NCBI GenBank assembly: GCA_022843745.1
Contig: JALHNB010000001.1
Span: 338,019-402,018, forward strand
Direction: 5' to 3'
Length of the DNA: 64,000 nt
Origin: Anaerolineae bacterium
GTDB lineage: Bacteria > Chloroflexota > Anaerolineae > Aggregatilineales > Phototrophicaceae
Shown here: positions 34,400 to 43,358 of the stretch, piece by piece
Position numbering within the stretch: position 1 is the first letter of the stretch
Layout of the letters: every line of letters begins with the position of its first letter
The notes under the pieces: model-generated
Told to the model about the DNA's origin: nothing
Database searches by the model: none
What the model saw: the letters and a program-made list of their open reading frames with translations, nothing else
Translations under genes and position numbers: made by a program

Positions 34400-35260
34400 T
34401 CAATAAATAACAGGGATACCAAGCTCTTTCAATTTCTTATGGACGAATGCGCCTGCCTGCGGAATCAGGCTTTCAGGCAGATGCTCGACCAGCGCGTAGC
34501 CATCTGGCAGCGTTGCTTCCAGGCGGCGGAAGAATGTGTCGAAATCGAAAATGCCGTCGCCGGGTACTGTTTCGCTGATATGGACGACGTGGCGATCCTC
34601 GACATAAACATCCTTGACGTGAGTTGAAGCGACATATGGCCCAAGATTATCGAATAACTCGTTAATCAGATCCGTCGTGTGATAAGCGGTATGCAAATCC
34701 TTGACGAAATTGATCGGATCCATGTTCATCTTGACCCAGGGTGATTCGGTGCGTTCGATGATGCGGCGCACTGCCTGTGGGCTGCTGAGAGTGCTGGTGA
34801 CGTGGCATTCGAGCGCGATGGGGATTCCATGTTCCTCGCAGGCCTCGGCAATTTCGCGCAGGCTGGCGACGAGACGATCTTCCGTCTCCGGCAGATAATT
34901 ATCGGGATGCGGCCACCAGGGATGCGAGGCGTGCATACTGGTCGGGCGAACACCGACTGTGAGTGCGTCAAATTTTTTGCCCAGCCGGACAATATCCTTG
35001 ACTACGTTCACCGCTGCACGCCGCGCAGAATCGTCCGGCGTGATAATTGACGGGTACGCGCCCCAGAATTGAACCAGCTTGATCCCGTAATGATCGAGCG
35101 AACCACGCATATTCTGGATGGTCGTGTCGGAAACCGTGTTCGGATCGCCTGCCAGATGTGCGCCAATACCCGTGAAGCCCAAATCCGAAATTCTTCGAGT
35201 CAATTGATCGTTTACGAGGCTGAAATCGCCAGGAATCATGCCTACAACACCAACACGCAT
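34400..35260 (-). CDS. Sugar phosphate isomerase/epimerase-like TIM barrel
   Basis: 286 residues from the ATG at 35260 with GAGGGG upstream; a TTG five codons earlier lies inside that site. The AP-endonuclease-2/xylose-isomerase fold is seen in LGFTGIGAHLAGDP, PIALECHVTSTL (Glu metal ligand), VKMNMDPINFV, YVASTHVKDVYVED (His ligand) and PGDGIFDFDTFFRRLE. These enzymes isomerise or epimerise sugars or inositols using a divalent metal. The exact substrate is unknown. Monocistronic. Confidence 0.82.
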   Translation of the reverse strand: MRVGVVGMIPGDFSLVNDQLTRRISDLGFTGIGAHLAGDPNTVSDTTIQNMRGSLDHYGIKLVQFWGAYPSIITPDDSARRAAVNVVKDIVRLGKKFDALTVGVRPTSMHASHPWWPHPDNYLPETEDRLVASLREIAEACEEHGIPIALECHVTSTLSSPQAVRRIIERTESPWVKMNMDPINFVKDLHTAYHTTDLINELFDNLGPYVASTHVKDVYVEDRHVVHISETVPGDGIFDFDTFFRRLEATLPDGYALVEHLPESLIPQAGAFVHKKLKELGIPVIY

Positions 35261-35412
35261 TTGTTTTCCCCTCAAATAAAAATGTGGTTAATGACGCAGA
35301 TGAAATTTCCCACCTACGCCGTATTCATATCATTCATTCAGTGGTACAAATTTCTATGGGCTTCATTATCCTATTTTTAGCCTGATTAAGCCATAGCGAT
35401 AGAATCGTTGCA

Positions 35413-36501
35413 TCAATCCTGAACCTGCGTCCAGAATCCGAGATCAAGCTGCGGGATGATTGTCACCGCGTAAATATTGACAGCCGGCCCTTGGATGTAA
35501 GTCGTATACGAACGTATGCTCGCAGGCTGACGCGCGGAGTCAAAACCGCTTTCCGAAGCCATCGCCCAGCCCAATGCGCTCTCCGCGCCGCCAAGCTGTT
35601 CCCAGATTTTTCCGAATCCACGTGCAGGTGTCACTAAACCTTCCGGCGCGACGGCATCTGGTGAAGGCTCACCTTCTCGATAAAGGTCATCAAAAACCAG
35701 GACTCGCTGGTCGTCATTGGTCAGCACCCAGATTTGACGAGTATCCGAAAACCAGAGCATCACGCCGCCCTGGAATGGCTGCCACGCGGCGAAAACTGCA
35801 ATCGGTGGCGATGGCGGACAGGCTTCAAATCCAGTGGTCGCGCCTAATGATTGCTGCGAACAGGTAATTTCGACAGTCACATCTTCAGTGACGGTTTCAC
35901 CCGCGCCGATCACTTCCAGGCGGTAGCGTACTGGCCCGGCATATTGAAAACCGCTGATCGTCGGTGTCGTGTGCATCAATGGGATAGGAGCAGTATCCAA
36001 TGGGCGTGGGCAATCTTCTTCTGAAGTGGCAGGGCAGGGGTAAAAATAGGCTTCATCGCCAATCGCTTCCCAACTAAAGCTAACACCTGCCTGATTCGGA
36101 ACGGTTTCCGCGCTGGCAGTAAAATCGACAATCTGAGGGTCTTCGGTTGACGCATCATCTGAGGTTGTTACTGATGCGCCCAAATCCGGCTGCTGCGGTA
36201 GCCAGATTACCGCGCCTGCAGGCAGCGCCGCCGGATCATCAATGCAGTTTAGCGCGGCAAGCTGCGTCACGCTGATATTGGGAACGCCGACGAGCAAATC
36301 CGCCAGCCGATCACCGGGGCGAATCATGTACGGCACAAATCCTTCCAGCCCCGGCGCGGAACAAATCGACAAACGCGCATCTTCCGGCGCTGGTGTCGGT
36401 GTCGCTGTAAGTGCGGAGGGTGTCACTGGATCGGATTGCGCGGCGGCAGACGCAATTAAAAACATCAACAAAAACAATGAGATAACAATAGATCGAATCA
36501 C
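35413..36501 (-). CDS. Exported LysM-like protein
   Basis: 362 residues from a GTG start with GGAG 6 bases upstream. A Sec signal (1-21) and a Pro/Thr linker (SALTATPTPAPED) precede a LysM-like segment (about 55-105: VPYMIRPGDRLADLLVGV, LNCIDDPAALPAGAVIWLP). An Ig-like region follows (about 125-210). The C-terminal 140 residues are unrecognised (AVFAAWQPFQGGVMLWF, RGFGKIWEQLGG). It probably binds cell-wall glycans outside the cell. It lies directly downstream of the TIR-WD40 gene in the same orientation, across a 38-base duplication. Confidence 0.75.
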   Translation of the reverse strand: MIRSIVISLFLLMFLIASAAAQSDPVTPSALTATPTPAPEDARLSICSAPGLEGFVPYMIRPGDRLADLLVGVPNISVTQLAALNCIDDPAALPAGAVIWLPQQPDLGASVTTSDDASTEDPQIVDFTASAETVPNQAGVSFSWEAIGDEAYFYPCPATSEEDCPRPLDTAPIPLMHTTPTISGFQYAGPVRYRLEVIGAGETVTEDVTVEITCSQQSLGATTGFEACPPSPPIAVFAAWQPFQGGVMLWFSDTRQIWVLTNDDQRVLVFDDLYREGEPSPDAVAPEGLVTPARGFGKIWEQLGGAESALGWAMASESGFDSARQPASIRSYTTYIQGPAVNIYAVTIIPQLDLGFWTQVQD

Positions 36502-36546
36502 ACATCACTCCTCAATGAGATAACAATAGATCGAATCACACATCAC
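36475..36546. repeat. 38-base-period tandem duplication at a gene junction
   Basis: A perfect 34-base repeat at 36475-36508 and 36513-36546 is separated by 4 bases. One copy holds the start of the LysM-like gene. The other covers the stop codon of the TIR-WD40 gene. The copies are identical, so the duplication is recent. Confidence 0.85.
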
Positions 36547-38705
36547 GATGAACAGGTTTCTTCATACGGCAAATTTGGGAAAAAATTGTCCCACTCTTGC
36601 TGGGTCAGGTTGCGTCCGGCTGTGGCACAGGCACGCGCTAACCAGGACTGCTCGTTGACATCCCACAGCACAACACTGCCATCGCCGCTAACCGATGCTA
36701 ATGTCGTGCCAGCGGGGTTAAAATCGACCCCGTATACCCAGTCGCTAAAGATTGCTAAGGGTAAGCCGATTTCGCTGCCGCTGGTCATATCCCACAGTCT
36801 GACGACATTATCGCCGGAGCCAACCGCCATCAAGCGCTGGTCAGCCGTCATCGCTACACTGAGGGCAGCTTTCTCCCCGGTTTTCAGCGTCAATAATTGA
36901 TTGCCCGTTTCGACATCCCACATGGTTGTGAAGCTGTCACCGCCTGCTGTTATCATACCCAGGCCGTCGGGCGTGAACAGCACTGAGAGGGTCGCGCCGT
37001 CGTGGGCTTGCCAGCGGCGAACTTCTGCCCCGCTTGCCACATCCCACAATGTCAGAGTGCCATCGCCCCCGCCGACAGCGATTTGCTGACCATTGGGGCT
37101 AAAAGCGACGCTGAAATTGGTATCGCTCGAACCCTGAAACTCGCGAATGATGTCACCCGTTTGCACGTTCCACAGTCGGATTGTCGAACCCTGCCCTGCG
37201 GAAACCAGCGTTTGACCATCCGGGCTGAAATCGACGCTCAATATCCAATTTGTCTCGCGGCGTTGTAGAGTGCGGATCACCTGCCCTGTAGCGGCATTCC
37301 AGAGGATGATTGTGCCGTCGCGGCTGCCGGAGGCTAATATCTGGCTGTCCGGGCTGAAATCGACACTGGTGACACCCGCGTAGTGACCATAAAACGGCAG
37401 ATCACCGACAGGCCGCAGCGTTGTCGTATCCCAAACGATCACCGTGTTATCGTCGCTGGCGGAAGCGAGTTTTTGACCATCCGGGCTGTAAACGACATCC
37501 AGTACCGCGCCGTTATGACCACTGAGCGCCTGGTCGAGCCGGACACCGTTCTGCTGTAACGCCATCAACAGATCGCTTTTTGCCTGAACCGGGTCAGCCG
37601 CCAATTTGTAATTTTGGGCTGCCAGAAGCAAGGCCAAAGTCGGATCATCAACCTCACCACTACTGCCACCGCCTGTATCTGGCAATGTTTCTTCTTCCGG
37701 CGTTATACCTTCATCCTCTGATTCGGCTGATCCTCCTCCACCTTCTTCTGATGAAAGGGGATCAGAAAAATCGGTAAGTTCAGTCGCGGTTGGTATGACT
37801 CCAGACGGTGGAGCGATGCTGGTAGCCGGGATCGAGTCTGAAGAAGGTGGCTGTGTTGGGACAGCGATTGGATCATCGGGTTGCAAAGGCGTATTCAGTG
37901 CGTTGATCGTCGCGCGGAACGAATTTTCCTGCGCCTGGGCAGTGGCACGGGTATCGTTGACGCTGCCCAGGGCGGCGACGGCGGTACTGCGCGAATTTGC
38001 AGATTCAAATCGTGCGTCTTCAGCTTGCCGCCACAAAATCAGCGCGAGAACCGAGAGCGCCACCGAAAATGCCAGCGCGATACTCACGCCGATGAGTGTT
38101 GCCCGTTGGCGGGCAGCGGCAGTGCGGCGGCTGGCAAGGATATACTGGTTATGAGTCTGCGTCACCTGAGGTTGTTTATTGGCGCTTGTCGTCAGCCATT
38201 CCTCGGCTTCCGACAAATCCGTCCCGCGCAGGATATAACTGTTATCGCGCTTGCGTCCTTCCCATTCCAGCGCCCGAACCAGCAGGCGCGTGTGGATGCG
38301 AACGTGATCCAGGTCGGTATCGAGAGCGTTCACCAGCCACTTAAATGAGCGTTCGAAATTATCCTGTTCGCGGAAAAATAACCAGTTGTGTGATGCAAGC
38401 GAAGCGTGGATCAGGTTGCGTTCCGGCACATCGCGGTGAAGAATCGGCACGAGGCGCTTGCCATTTTTTATCGCGTGTTCGATCTCCAATTTGCAAACAT
38501 TTGAGACTACTGAGTCCGGGCTGATAACAAAAACGAAGGTGTTTGCGCCCTCGATTCCATCGTAAATTTCCTCCAGCCATTCCGCTGTCGGAGGGATGTC
38601 TTCGAGGTCAATCCAGATATCACGATTGTTCTTTTTCAATTCGTCGTGCAGCCGCATCACAAAATCCAGGTCACGGCGCGAATACGAAATAAACAGATCG
38701 GTCAT
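36543..38705 (-). CDS. TIR - transmembrane - WD40 protein
   Basis: 720 residues. The N-terminal TIR domain (1 to about 130) reads LFISYSRRDLDFVMRLHDEL, IWIDLEDIPPTAEWLEEI, FVFVISPDSVVSN; the Glu in EWLEEI is a candidate NADase residue. A helical region leads to one transmembrane helix (about 205-228, IGVSIALAFSVALSVLALIL) and an acidic Gly/Ser-rich linker. Seven WD40 repeats (about 405-700), each with the VxFSPDG and xLWD pattern, form one complete propeller. By topology TIR is cytoplasmic and the propeller outside, or the helix packs otherwise. Such proteins fit a sensing or abortive-infection role, but none is shown here. GAGGG precedes the ATG. Confidence 0.92.
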   Translation of the reverse strand: MTDLFISYSRRDLDFVMRLHDELKKNNRDIWIDLEDIPPTAEWLEEIYDGIEGANTFVFVISPDSVVSNVCKLEIEHAIKNGKRLVPILHRDVPERNLIHASLASHNWLFFREQDNFERSFKWLVNALDTDLDHVRIHTRLLVRALEWEGRKRDNSYILRGTDLSEAEEWLTTSANKQPQVTQTHNQYILASRRTAAARQRATLIGVSIALAFSVALSVLALILWRQAEDARFESANSRSTAVAALGSVNDTRATAQAQENSFRATINALNTPLQPDDPIAVPTQPPSSDSIPATSIAPPSGVIPTATELTDFSDPLSSEEGGGGSAESEDEGITPEEETLPDTGGGSSGEVDDPTLALLLAAQNYKLAADPVQAKSDLLMALQQNGVRLDQALSGHNGAVLDVVYSPDGQKLASASDDNTVIVWDTTTLRPVGDLPFYGHYAGVTSVDFSPDSQILASGSRDGTIILWNAATGQVIRTLQRRETNWILSVDFSPDGQTLVSAGQGSTIRLWNVQTGDIIREFQGSSDTNFSVAFSPNGQQIAVGGGDGTLTLWDVASGAEVRRWQAHDGATLSVLFTPDGLGMITAGGDSFTTMWDVETGNQLLTLKTGEKAALSVAMTADQRLMAVGSGDNVVRLWDMTSGSEIGLPLAIFSDWVYGVDFNPAGTTLASVSGDGSVVLWDVNEQSWLARACATAGRNLTQQEWDNFFPNLPYEETCSS

Positions 38706-38820
38706 GAAAAAAGCCCTCAGTGGTCAGCTACCTGTTCAGTTTATTCGATTGAAACGCAAACGACAAGCAAACCTTTAGGCTAACGACTAAAGACCTAGCT
38801 TCCAGCTTATTTTCAATGGC

Positions 38821-40878
38821 TTATTCGGGGTTTTTGTAACCCAAAACCGCCTGGGGATTTTTTTGCTTTTGCGTGAGGTTTTCTTCGATCTGCGCACGGC
38901 TTTTCATCAGCGTGTCCGCGTCATTGGAGCGTGTCGCCTTCTTATGGCGTTTCCAGAATTTATATTTCAAGGGCATCGCTGCGGAGACGGCGACCATAAT
39001 CGAGCCGATGAAAATAATCGGCGCGAGGATACTGCCGAGTATCGCCAGCGCTGTCAGAATGTTATAGCGCTGAATAAACTGGATCAGGATATTCGTGCTG
39101 CTCAGTTGGTTAATATCCGCCCAGAACGACGGCAGCGTGAACAGGATAATGCTCAAGGATAGTCCAGCCAAAATCAGCGATTGGCGCGAATTTTGCTCGT
39201 TGCTGCTTTCGGAAAGCTGCGCCAGCACCAGTTCATCGACGTGATCGACCAGATTGGTCAGATTGCTGACGTTGCGTTCGGCGTTATTCACTAGAATCGA
39301 CACCTGCATTTGCGTCATGAGGTGATTGGCTTTATCGACAGCGTATTCGGCGCGACTCCAATAATTCGGGTTAATCAACCCCTGGCACAAGCCGACCAAA
39401 CGGCTGAGATTGGCGGATTGGTTGGTGAGTTCCGTCAGGCGGCGCTGGTTGTCTTGCAGCGGGCCGTTAAGCTGGCCTTGCAGGATATTTTGGCGGGCAT
39501 GGTCGAGTTCGCTGACAAACTGCTGAAGTGTGTCCGCGCTGGCATTTTCGACAAGCTGCGACAGGATGCTGATTTCAGCGACAAATTCGACAAGCCGTTC
39601 CAACGCTTCCCAATATCGCGGATAGGCGACATAAGTTGTGGTCGTTTTGGCATCCAACTTGGAAATAAACAATTGTTCCCGGCTGGAACGCTGCGAGGGC
39701 ATGACGATGGCGGTACGCGCGGTCAGCAGGCAAAGCTCATCCGACCACGTTGCCATATCCTGGTCAAAAACGCGATCAACGACATGCAGATTGTGGCGCG
39801 GAAAACGACGCTTGGTGCTGCCAGACGACGGCGTGCGTGACAAAATCGCGCCTTCGATCATCCCCACCAGAAACCACTTGACTCGCAGTGAGCGTTTTAT
39901 ATCGCTGGGATCAACGCTGACCAGATTTTTGACTTGTGCCGCTGGTTTGAATGAAATTTCCTGTGTGTCTGATTTCGAATCGTCATCTATATCTTCATCC
40001 AGCCCAAACGTCGTTTTTGAAATCATGGACGGTTCGACCAGCAGATCATCGACATGATAAACGGTGTAGGAATCGTATAATGATGACGACAGATCGGGCT
40101 TATCGCTGCTAAATGGGATCATCATGCCATCGGGAAGCTGAATTTTCGCGCCCACATCGCGAATTAACTGATAGCCGATTTCACGCGCAAGCTGCCACTG
40201 TACCGGAATATAATCGAGTTCCGGTGACTCCAGATTCTGCACATCCAGCCACGACAAGAAAGCGCGAGTCGCGTCGGCCTTTGGTTGCAACTCCAGACGT
40301 TGTTCAGCAGTTGTAACCGGGTCGCTGATCTGACTTTCCAGCTTGTTCAGAGCCTTGATCGCGCCGGGTACGTCAAACGGCGTTTGCAGTTCAATGACGT
40401 TTGTCGCCTGTTTCAGCAGGGCTAAAGGCTTATCGTAGCGGCGTTCCAGGCGCAACACTAACATGCCCGTCATGGTGGGACGAACGTAAAAATCCCAATC
40501 TTTCCAGATCGGCGCGAACAGCTTGACGAATTGCAGGTTCGACTTGACCTGCGGCGAAAATTCGAAGCGTTCTTTATTGACTTTGTAGACAGGAGATGAA
40601 TAGAGATCGAGCATGTTCAGACGAAAAATGCCCGTGACGAAGCCCACTTCATCGGTGGACATGGTGGGGCTGCGGCCTACGCCCATCGTGTCGGCATCCA
40701 CCGGCTCGAACGCACCGCCCGCTAACTGTCCCGGCCATTTTTGCTTGAGCATTTCGGCGTAGGCGCGATAGCCACGAACACGCTCAAATTGCTGCCGATA
40801 GTGTGGATGGACAAACGATTTCATATCCATCACTAAAATGACGCTGACCGATCCCCTGGCGCGAATATCGTCCTGCAT
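38821..40878 (-). CDS. Unrecognised 685-residue membrane protein
   Basis: I do not recognise this protein. The first 420 residues are mixed alpha/beta with no known motif (VSVILVMDMKSFVHPHYRQQ, YVRPTMTGMLVLRLERRYD). A long helical region (about 430-570) follows, then two transmembrane helices near the C-terminus (SLILAGLSLSIILFTLPSF and ILTALAILGSILAPIIFIGS) and a basic tail. The helical-stalk-plus-two-helix end recalls CorA-like proteins, but the Gly-Met-Asn motif is absent. It lies 115 bases upstream of the TIR-WD40 gene in the same direction, so the two may form a system. There is no signal peptide. Confidence 0.7.
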   Translation of the reverse strand: MQDDIRARGSVSVILVMDMKSFVHPHYRQQFERVRGYRAYAEMLKQKWPGQLAGGAFEPVDADTMGVGRSPTMSTDEVGFVTGIFRLNMLDLYSSPVYKVNKERFEFSPQVKSNLQFVKLFAPIWKDWDFYVRPTMTGMLVLRLERRYDKPLALLKQATNVIELQTPFDVPGAIKALNKLESQISDPVTTAEQRLELQPKADATRAFLSWLDVQNLESPELDYIPVQWQLAREIGYQLIRDVGAKIQLPDGMMIPFSSDKPDLSSSLYDSYTVYHVDDLLVEPSMISKTTFGLDEDIDDDSKSDTQEISFKPAAQVKNLVSVDPSDIKRSLRVKWFLVGMIEGAILSRTPSSGSTKRRFPRHNLHVVDRVFDQDMATWSDELCLLTARTAIVMPSQRSSREQLFISKLDAKTTTTYVAYPRYWEALERLVEFVAEISILSQLVENASADTLQQFVSELDHARQNILQGQLNGPLQDNQRRLTELTNQSANLSRLVGLCQGLINPNYWSRAEYAVDKANHLMTQMQVSILVNNAERNVSNLTNLVDHVDELVLAQLSESSNEQNSRQSLILAGLSLSIILFTLPSFWADINQLSSTNILIQFIQRYNILTALAILGSILAPIIFIGSIMVAVSAAMPLKYKFWKRHKKATRSNDADTLMKSRAQIEENLTQKQKNPQAVLGYKNPE

Positions 40879-40959
40879 GGCCTACAATAATCCTGAATTT
40901 TCAAATGGGGAGTAACTATAGCATAATCGCCCATTAGCGTGAAGGCAGTGGCAACTGAC

Positions 40960-42396
40960 CTATTTCTGTCCGCTATGCCGCATCAGCCAACGATCACGCA
41001 GACTCCATACCGCAATTACGCCAAAGGCATAGCTGTAAAGCGCCATATACGCGACATACGCCGGGTTGAATTCCATCGCCATCAATGCGCCACCCAGCGC
41101 GTAAATCGACAGCAGCAGCTCGACCCACGTTGTCGGGTCAAAGCGCAGGGCATAACCGCTGCGCTGAGAATTTTTTCCGAACTTAGGTGTGCGTTGAAAT
41201 TCGCTGTGCTGATTGGATATTAAGCCCTCGACCACCGCTACTGTATTATTCCAGGCGATCCCTGTCCCCAGAACGAGCAAAACCGGAAATGCCAGAATCC
41301 GCTGTCGCCAATCGGCATAGAGCGCACGCTGGCTGATGATATAGATCAGTGGCGGCCCTAAACCAATTAAGCCGAGCGGCCCCAGCGGCATTCCTTGTAA
41401 ACCCCTCGCGACCATCAGCGGTGGTGTCAAAAATAAAAGCATAATCATCAATGGGTGGGGGATATATTGGCACAGGTGCATCGTCGCCATGATTCGCTGA
41501 CCGAGCGTTAAATTCGCCCGCCACACGGGGCCGATAATCTGTACCAGTGTTTGTGTGCTGCCTTTGGCCCAACGTGCCTGCTGCTGTTTATACGCGGAAA
41601 TTTGTGGCGGCAGTTCTGCTGGGACGACGACATCCGGCAGGTAGAGAAAGTGCCAACCTGCTAACTGCGCCCGGTAGCTCAAGTCCAGGTCTTCGGTCAG
41701 CGTCGTGTCTCGCCAACCACCAACCTGCCGAATACAGGCCGCCCGCCAGACGCCGCCAGAACCGTTGAAATTAATCAACCAACCTGCCCGGTTGCGTGCG
41801 GTCTGCTCGACGACAAAATGCCCATCCAGCGCCAGAGTTTGACCCAATGTCAGCAGATTATCATACGAGTTCAAATGACCCCAGCGCGTTTGCACCATAC
41901 CCAACTCTTCGTCCGCGACCAGGTGTGGAATGGTTCGTCGCAAAAAATCGGGTGCGGGCATAAAATCGGCATCCAATACAACGATGAACTTGCTCTCGAT
42001 TTGGGATAAACCCCAGGCTAATGCCCCGGCTTTATAACCTTCTCGATTGGCGCGTCGAACGTGCTGGACATTCAGACCCTCTTTTTGCAGCAGGGCAATG
42101 TGTTTGGCGACGACATCCGAAGTATCATCGGTGGAATCATCCAGCACTTGAATCAAAAGTTTGTCGCGGGGATAATCCAACCGACCTACTGAGTCGAGCA
42201 GGCGTTCGATGACATAGCGTTCGTTGTAGATCGGAAGCTGGACTGCCACCGTCGGCCAGCTATCGACATGTGGGATAGGGTGAACATCATGACGATGCCA
42301 CCAGTAAATGAGCAGCAAAAGTATGGACCCACTGGCATATAATGCCAGGAGCAAGGCACAGATCAGATAGACGGAACTTAATAATGATAGCAACAT
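40960..42396 (-). CDS. Membrane family-2 glycosyltransferase (cellulose synthase-like)
   Basis: 478 residues. One N-terminal transmembrane helix precedes the GT-A domain: VQLPIYNERYVIERLLDSV, QVLDDSTDDT (first Asp pair), FIVVLDADFMPAPDFL (second), TLTEDLDLSYRA (catalytic Thr-Glu-Asp) and QQARWAKGS (Gln-x2-Arg-Trp). Four or five transmembrane helices follow. This is the processive beta-glycan synthase layout of the glucomannan/cellulose synthase group. It makes an extracellular beta-linked polysaccharide of unknown sugar. Monocistronic. Confidence 0.92.
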   Translation of the reverse strand: MLLSLLSSVYLICALLLALYASGSILLLLIYWWHRHDVHPIPHVDSWPTVAVQLPIYNERYVIERLLDSVGRLDYPRDKLLIQVLDDSTDDTSDVVAKHIALLQKEGLNVQHVRRANREGYKAGALAWGLSQIESKFIVVLDADFMPAPDFLRRTIPHLVADEELGMVQTRWGHLNSYDNLLTLGQTLALDGHFVVEQTARNRAGWLINFNGSGGVWRAACIRQVGGWRDTTLTEDLDLSYRAQLAGWHFLYLPDVVVPAELPPQISAYKQQQARWAKGSTQTLVQIIGPVWRANLTLGQRIMATMHLCQYIPHPLMIMLLFLTPPLMVARGLQGMPLGPLGLIGLGPPLIYIISQRALYADWRQRILAFPVLLVLGTGIAWNNTVAVVEGLISNQHSEFQRTPKFGKNSQRSGYALRFDPTTWVELLLSIYALGGALMAMEFNPAYVAYMALYSYAFGVIAVWSLRDRWLMRHSGQK

Positions 42397-42416
42397 TGCC
42401 TGAGTCTAGTGAGGAA

Positions 42417-42447
42417 TTGAAAAAACATCAACAACATATAATACAAT
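42417..42447 (+). promoter_or_regulatory. Putative promoter of the PhyH array
   Basis: TTGAAA (42417-42422) precedes TATAAT (42437-42442, 14-base spacer) and the overlapping TACAAT (42442-42447, 19-base spacer). It lies about 35-40 bases before the first PhyH start codon. Confidence 0.45.
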
Positions 42448-42481
42448 TCTGATATTTATATTGAAAGGACTAAGTGGAGCT

Positions 42482-43240
42482 ATGGATATAAAAGAAGCAC
42501 TCTACACCCTGGGTGTACGCGAAAATACATTGACTGCTGATGAAATTGCAACTTTGGATCGCGATGGTTATCTGCCATTAAAAGGCATTTTGTCACCAGA
42601 GCAGGTGGCGAAAATCGGCGCACGGTTGGACGAACTGACCGTTCTTGAAGGTGAAAAGGCCGGGACAGAGGTTCATCAGGAAGCGGGTACAGATCGCTTG
42701 TCTGACCTGGTGAATAAAGACCCTATGTTCGAGGTCTGTTTTACTCACCCGCGCGTGTTGGCGGCTATTGCTCACGTTTTGGGGACGGAGTTTAAGCTCT
42801 CGTCACTCAACAGTCGGGCTTCGCTTCCCGGTTATGGCCTGCAAGACATTCATGCCGATTGGGGTAAAGCCGTTGAACCCGGTGATTATTACGTCTGCAA
42901 TTCCATCTGGTTGCTGGACGACTTTACCGAGAATAATGGTGCGACGCGCGTTGTGCCAGGTTCGCATCGCAGCGGGAAAATGCCGCGTGATGTACAGCCG
43001 AATCCAAAAGACCCGTATGAAGGTGAGATCAAACTGCTGGCTCCTGCGGGAACGGTTGTGATCTTTAATTCACACACATGGCATGGGGGAACGCTCAATA
43101 CCAGCCAGAATCGTCGCCGCGCCATGCACTCTTACTTTTGCCGCCGCGACCAGCCTCAGCAGCTTGACCAGCGCAAATATATCCGGCCAGAAACGACTGC
43201 TCGCCTGAGCGAGGCCGCACGCTATATTCTGGACGTTTAA
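42482..43240 (+). CDS. Phytanoyl-CoA dioxygenase-like protein, array copy 1
   Basis: 252 residues from the ATG at 42482 with GGAG upstream; all three array copies have this exact length from their MDIKE starts, which supports the choice. It is an Fe(II)/2-oxoglutarate dioxygenase fold. The metal ligands are His and Asp in QDIHADWG and a distal His in SHTWHGGTL; the 2-oxoglutarate Arg lies in NRRRAMHSYF. VVPGSHRSGKMP is the family-typical loop. These enzymes hydroxylate lipids or small metabolites; the substrate is unknown. Confidence 0.9.
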   Translation: MDIKEALYTLGVRENTLTADEIATLDRDGYLPLKGILSPEQVAKIGARLDELTVLEGEKAGTEVHQEAGTDRLSDLVNKDPMFEVCFTHPRVLAAIAHVLGTEFKLSSLNSRASLPGYGLQDIHADWGKAVEPGDYYVCNSIWLLDDFTENNGATRVVPGSHRSGKMPRDVQPNPKDPYEGEIKLLAPAGTVVIFNSHTWHGGTLNTSQNRRRAMHSYFCRRDQPQQLDQRKYIRPETTARLSEAARYILDV

Positions 43241-43246
43241 GTTCAT

Positions 43247-43280
43247 GAGCGAGGCCGCACGTTACATTCTGGACGTTTAG
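43247..43280 (+). pseudogene. Remnant C-terminus of a lost PhyH copy
   Basis: 34 bases repeat the last 34 bases of copy 1 (43207-43240) with three differences and still encode SEAARYILDV and a stop. It has no body, so it is the tail left when another array copy was deleted, or a short tandem duplication. Confidence 0.75.
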
Positions 43281-43296
43281 ATTCATTCATAGATGC

Positions 43297-43342
43297 AAGT
43301 GCCATTTCAGAAGTTTTCGAATGATAGTACGAAATGGCACTT
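43297..43342 (+). repeat. Array hairpin A, before PhyH copy 2
   Basis: 12-bp arms (43297-43308 with 43331-43342, AAGTGCCATTTC and complement) hold a 22-base loop with TTTTCGAATGA. No T-run follows. It is closely related to hairpins B and C. Confidence 0.8.
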
Positions 43343-43358
43343 AAAAGTGAGGTTAATG

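Noticed and set aside
36475-36546. Insertion-sequence target duplication
   Set aside because: The direct repeats are 34 bases with only 4 bases between them; no element or transposase lies between.
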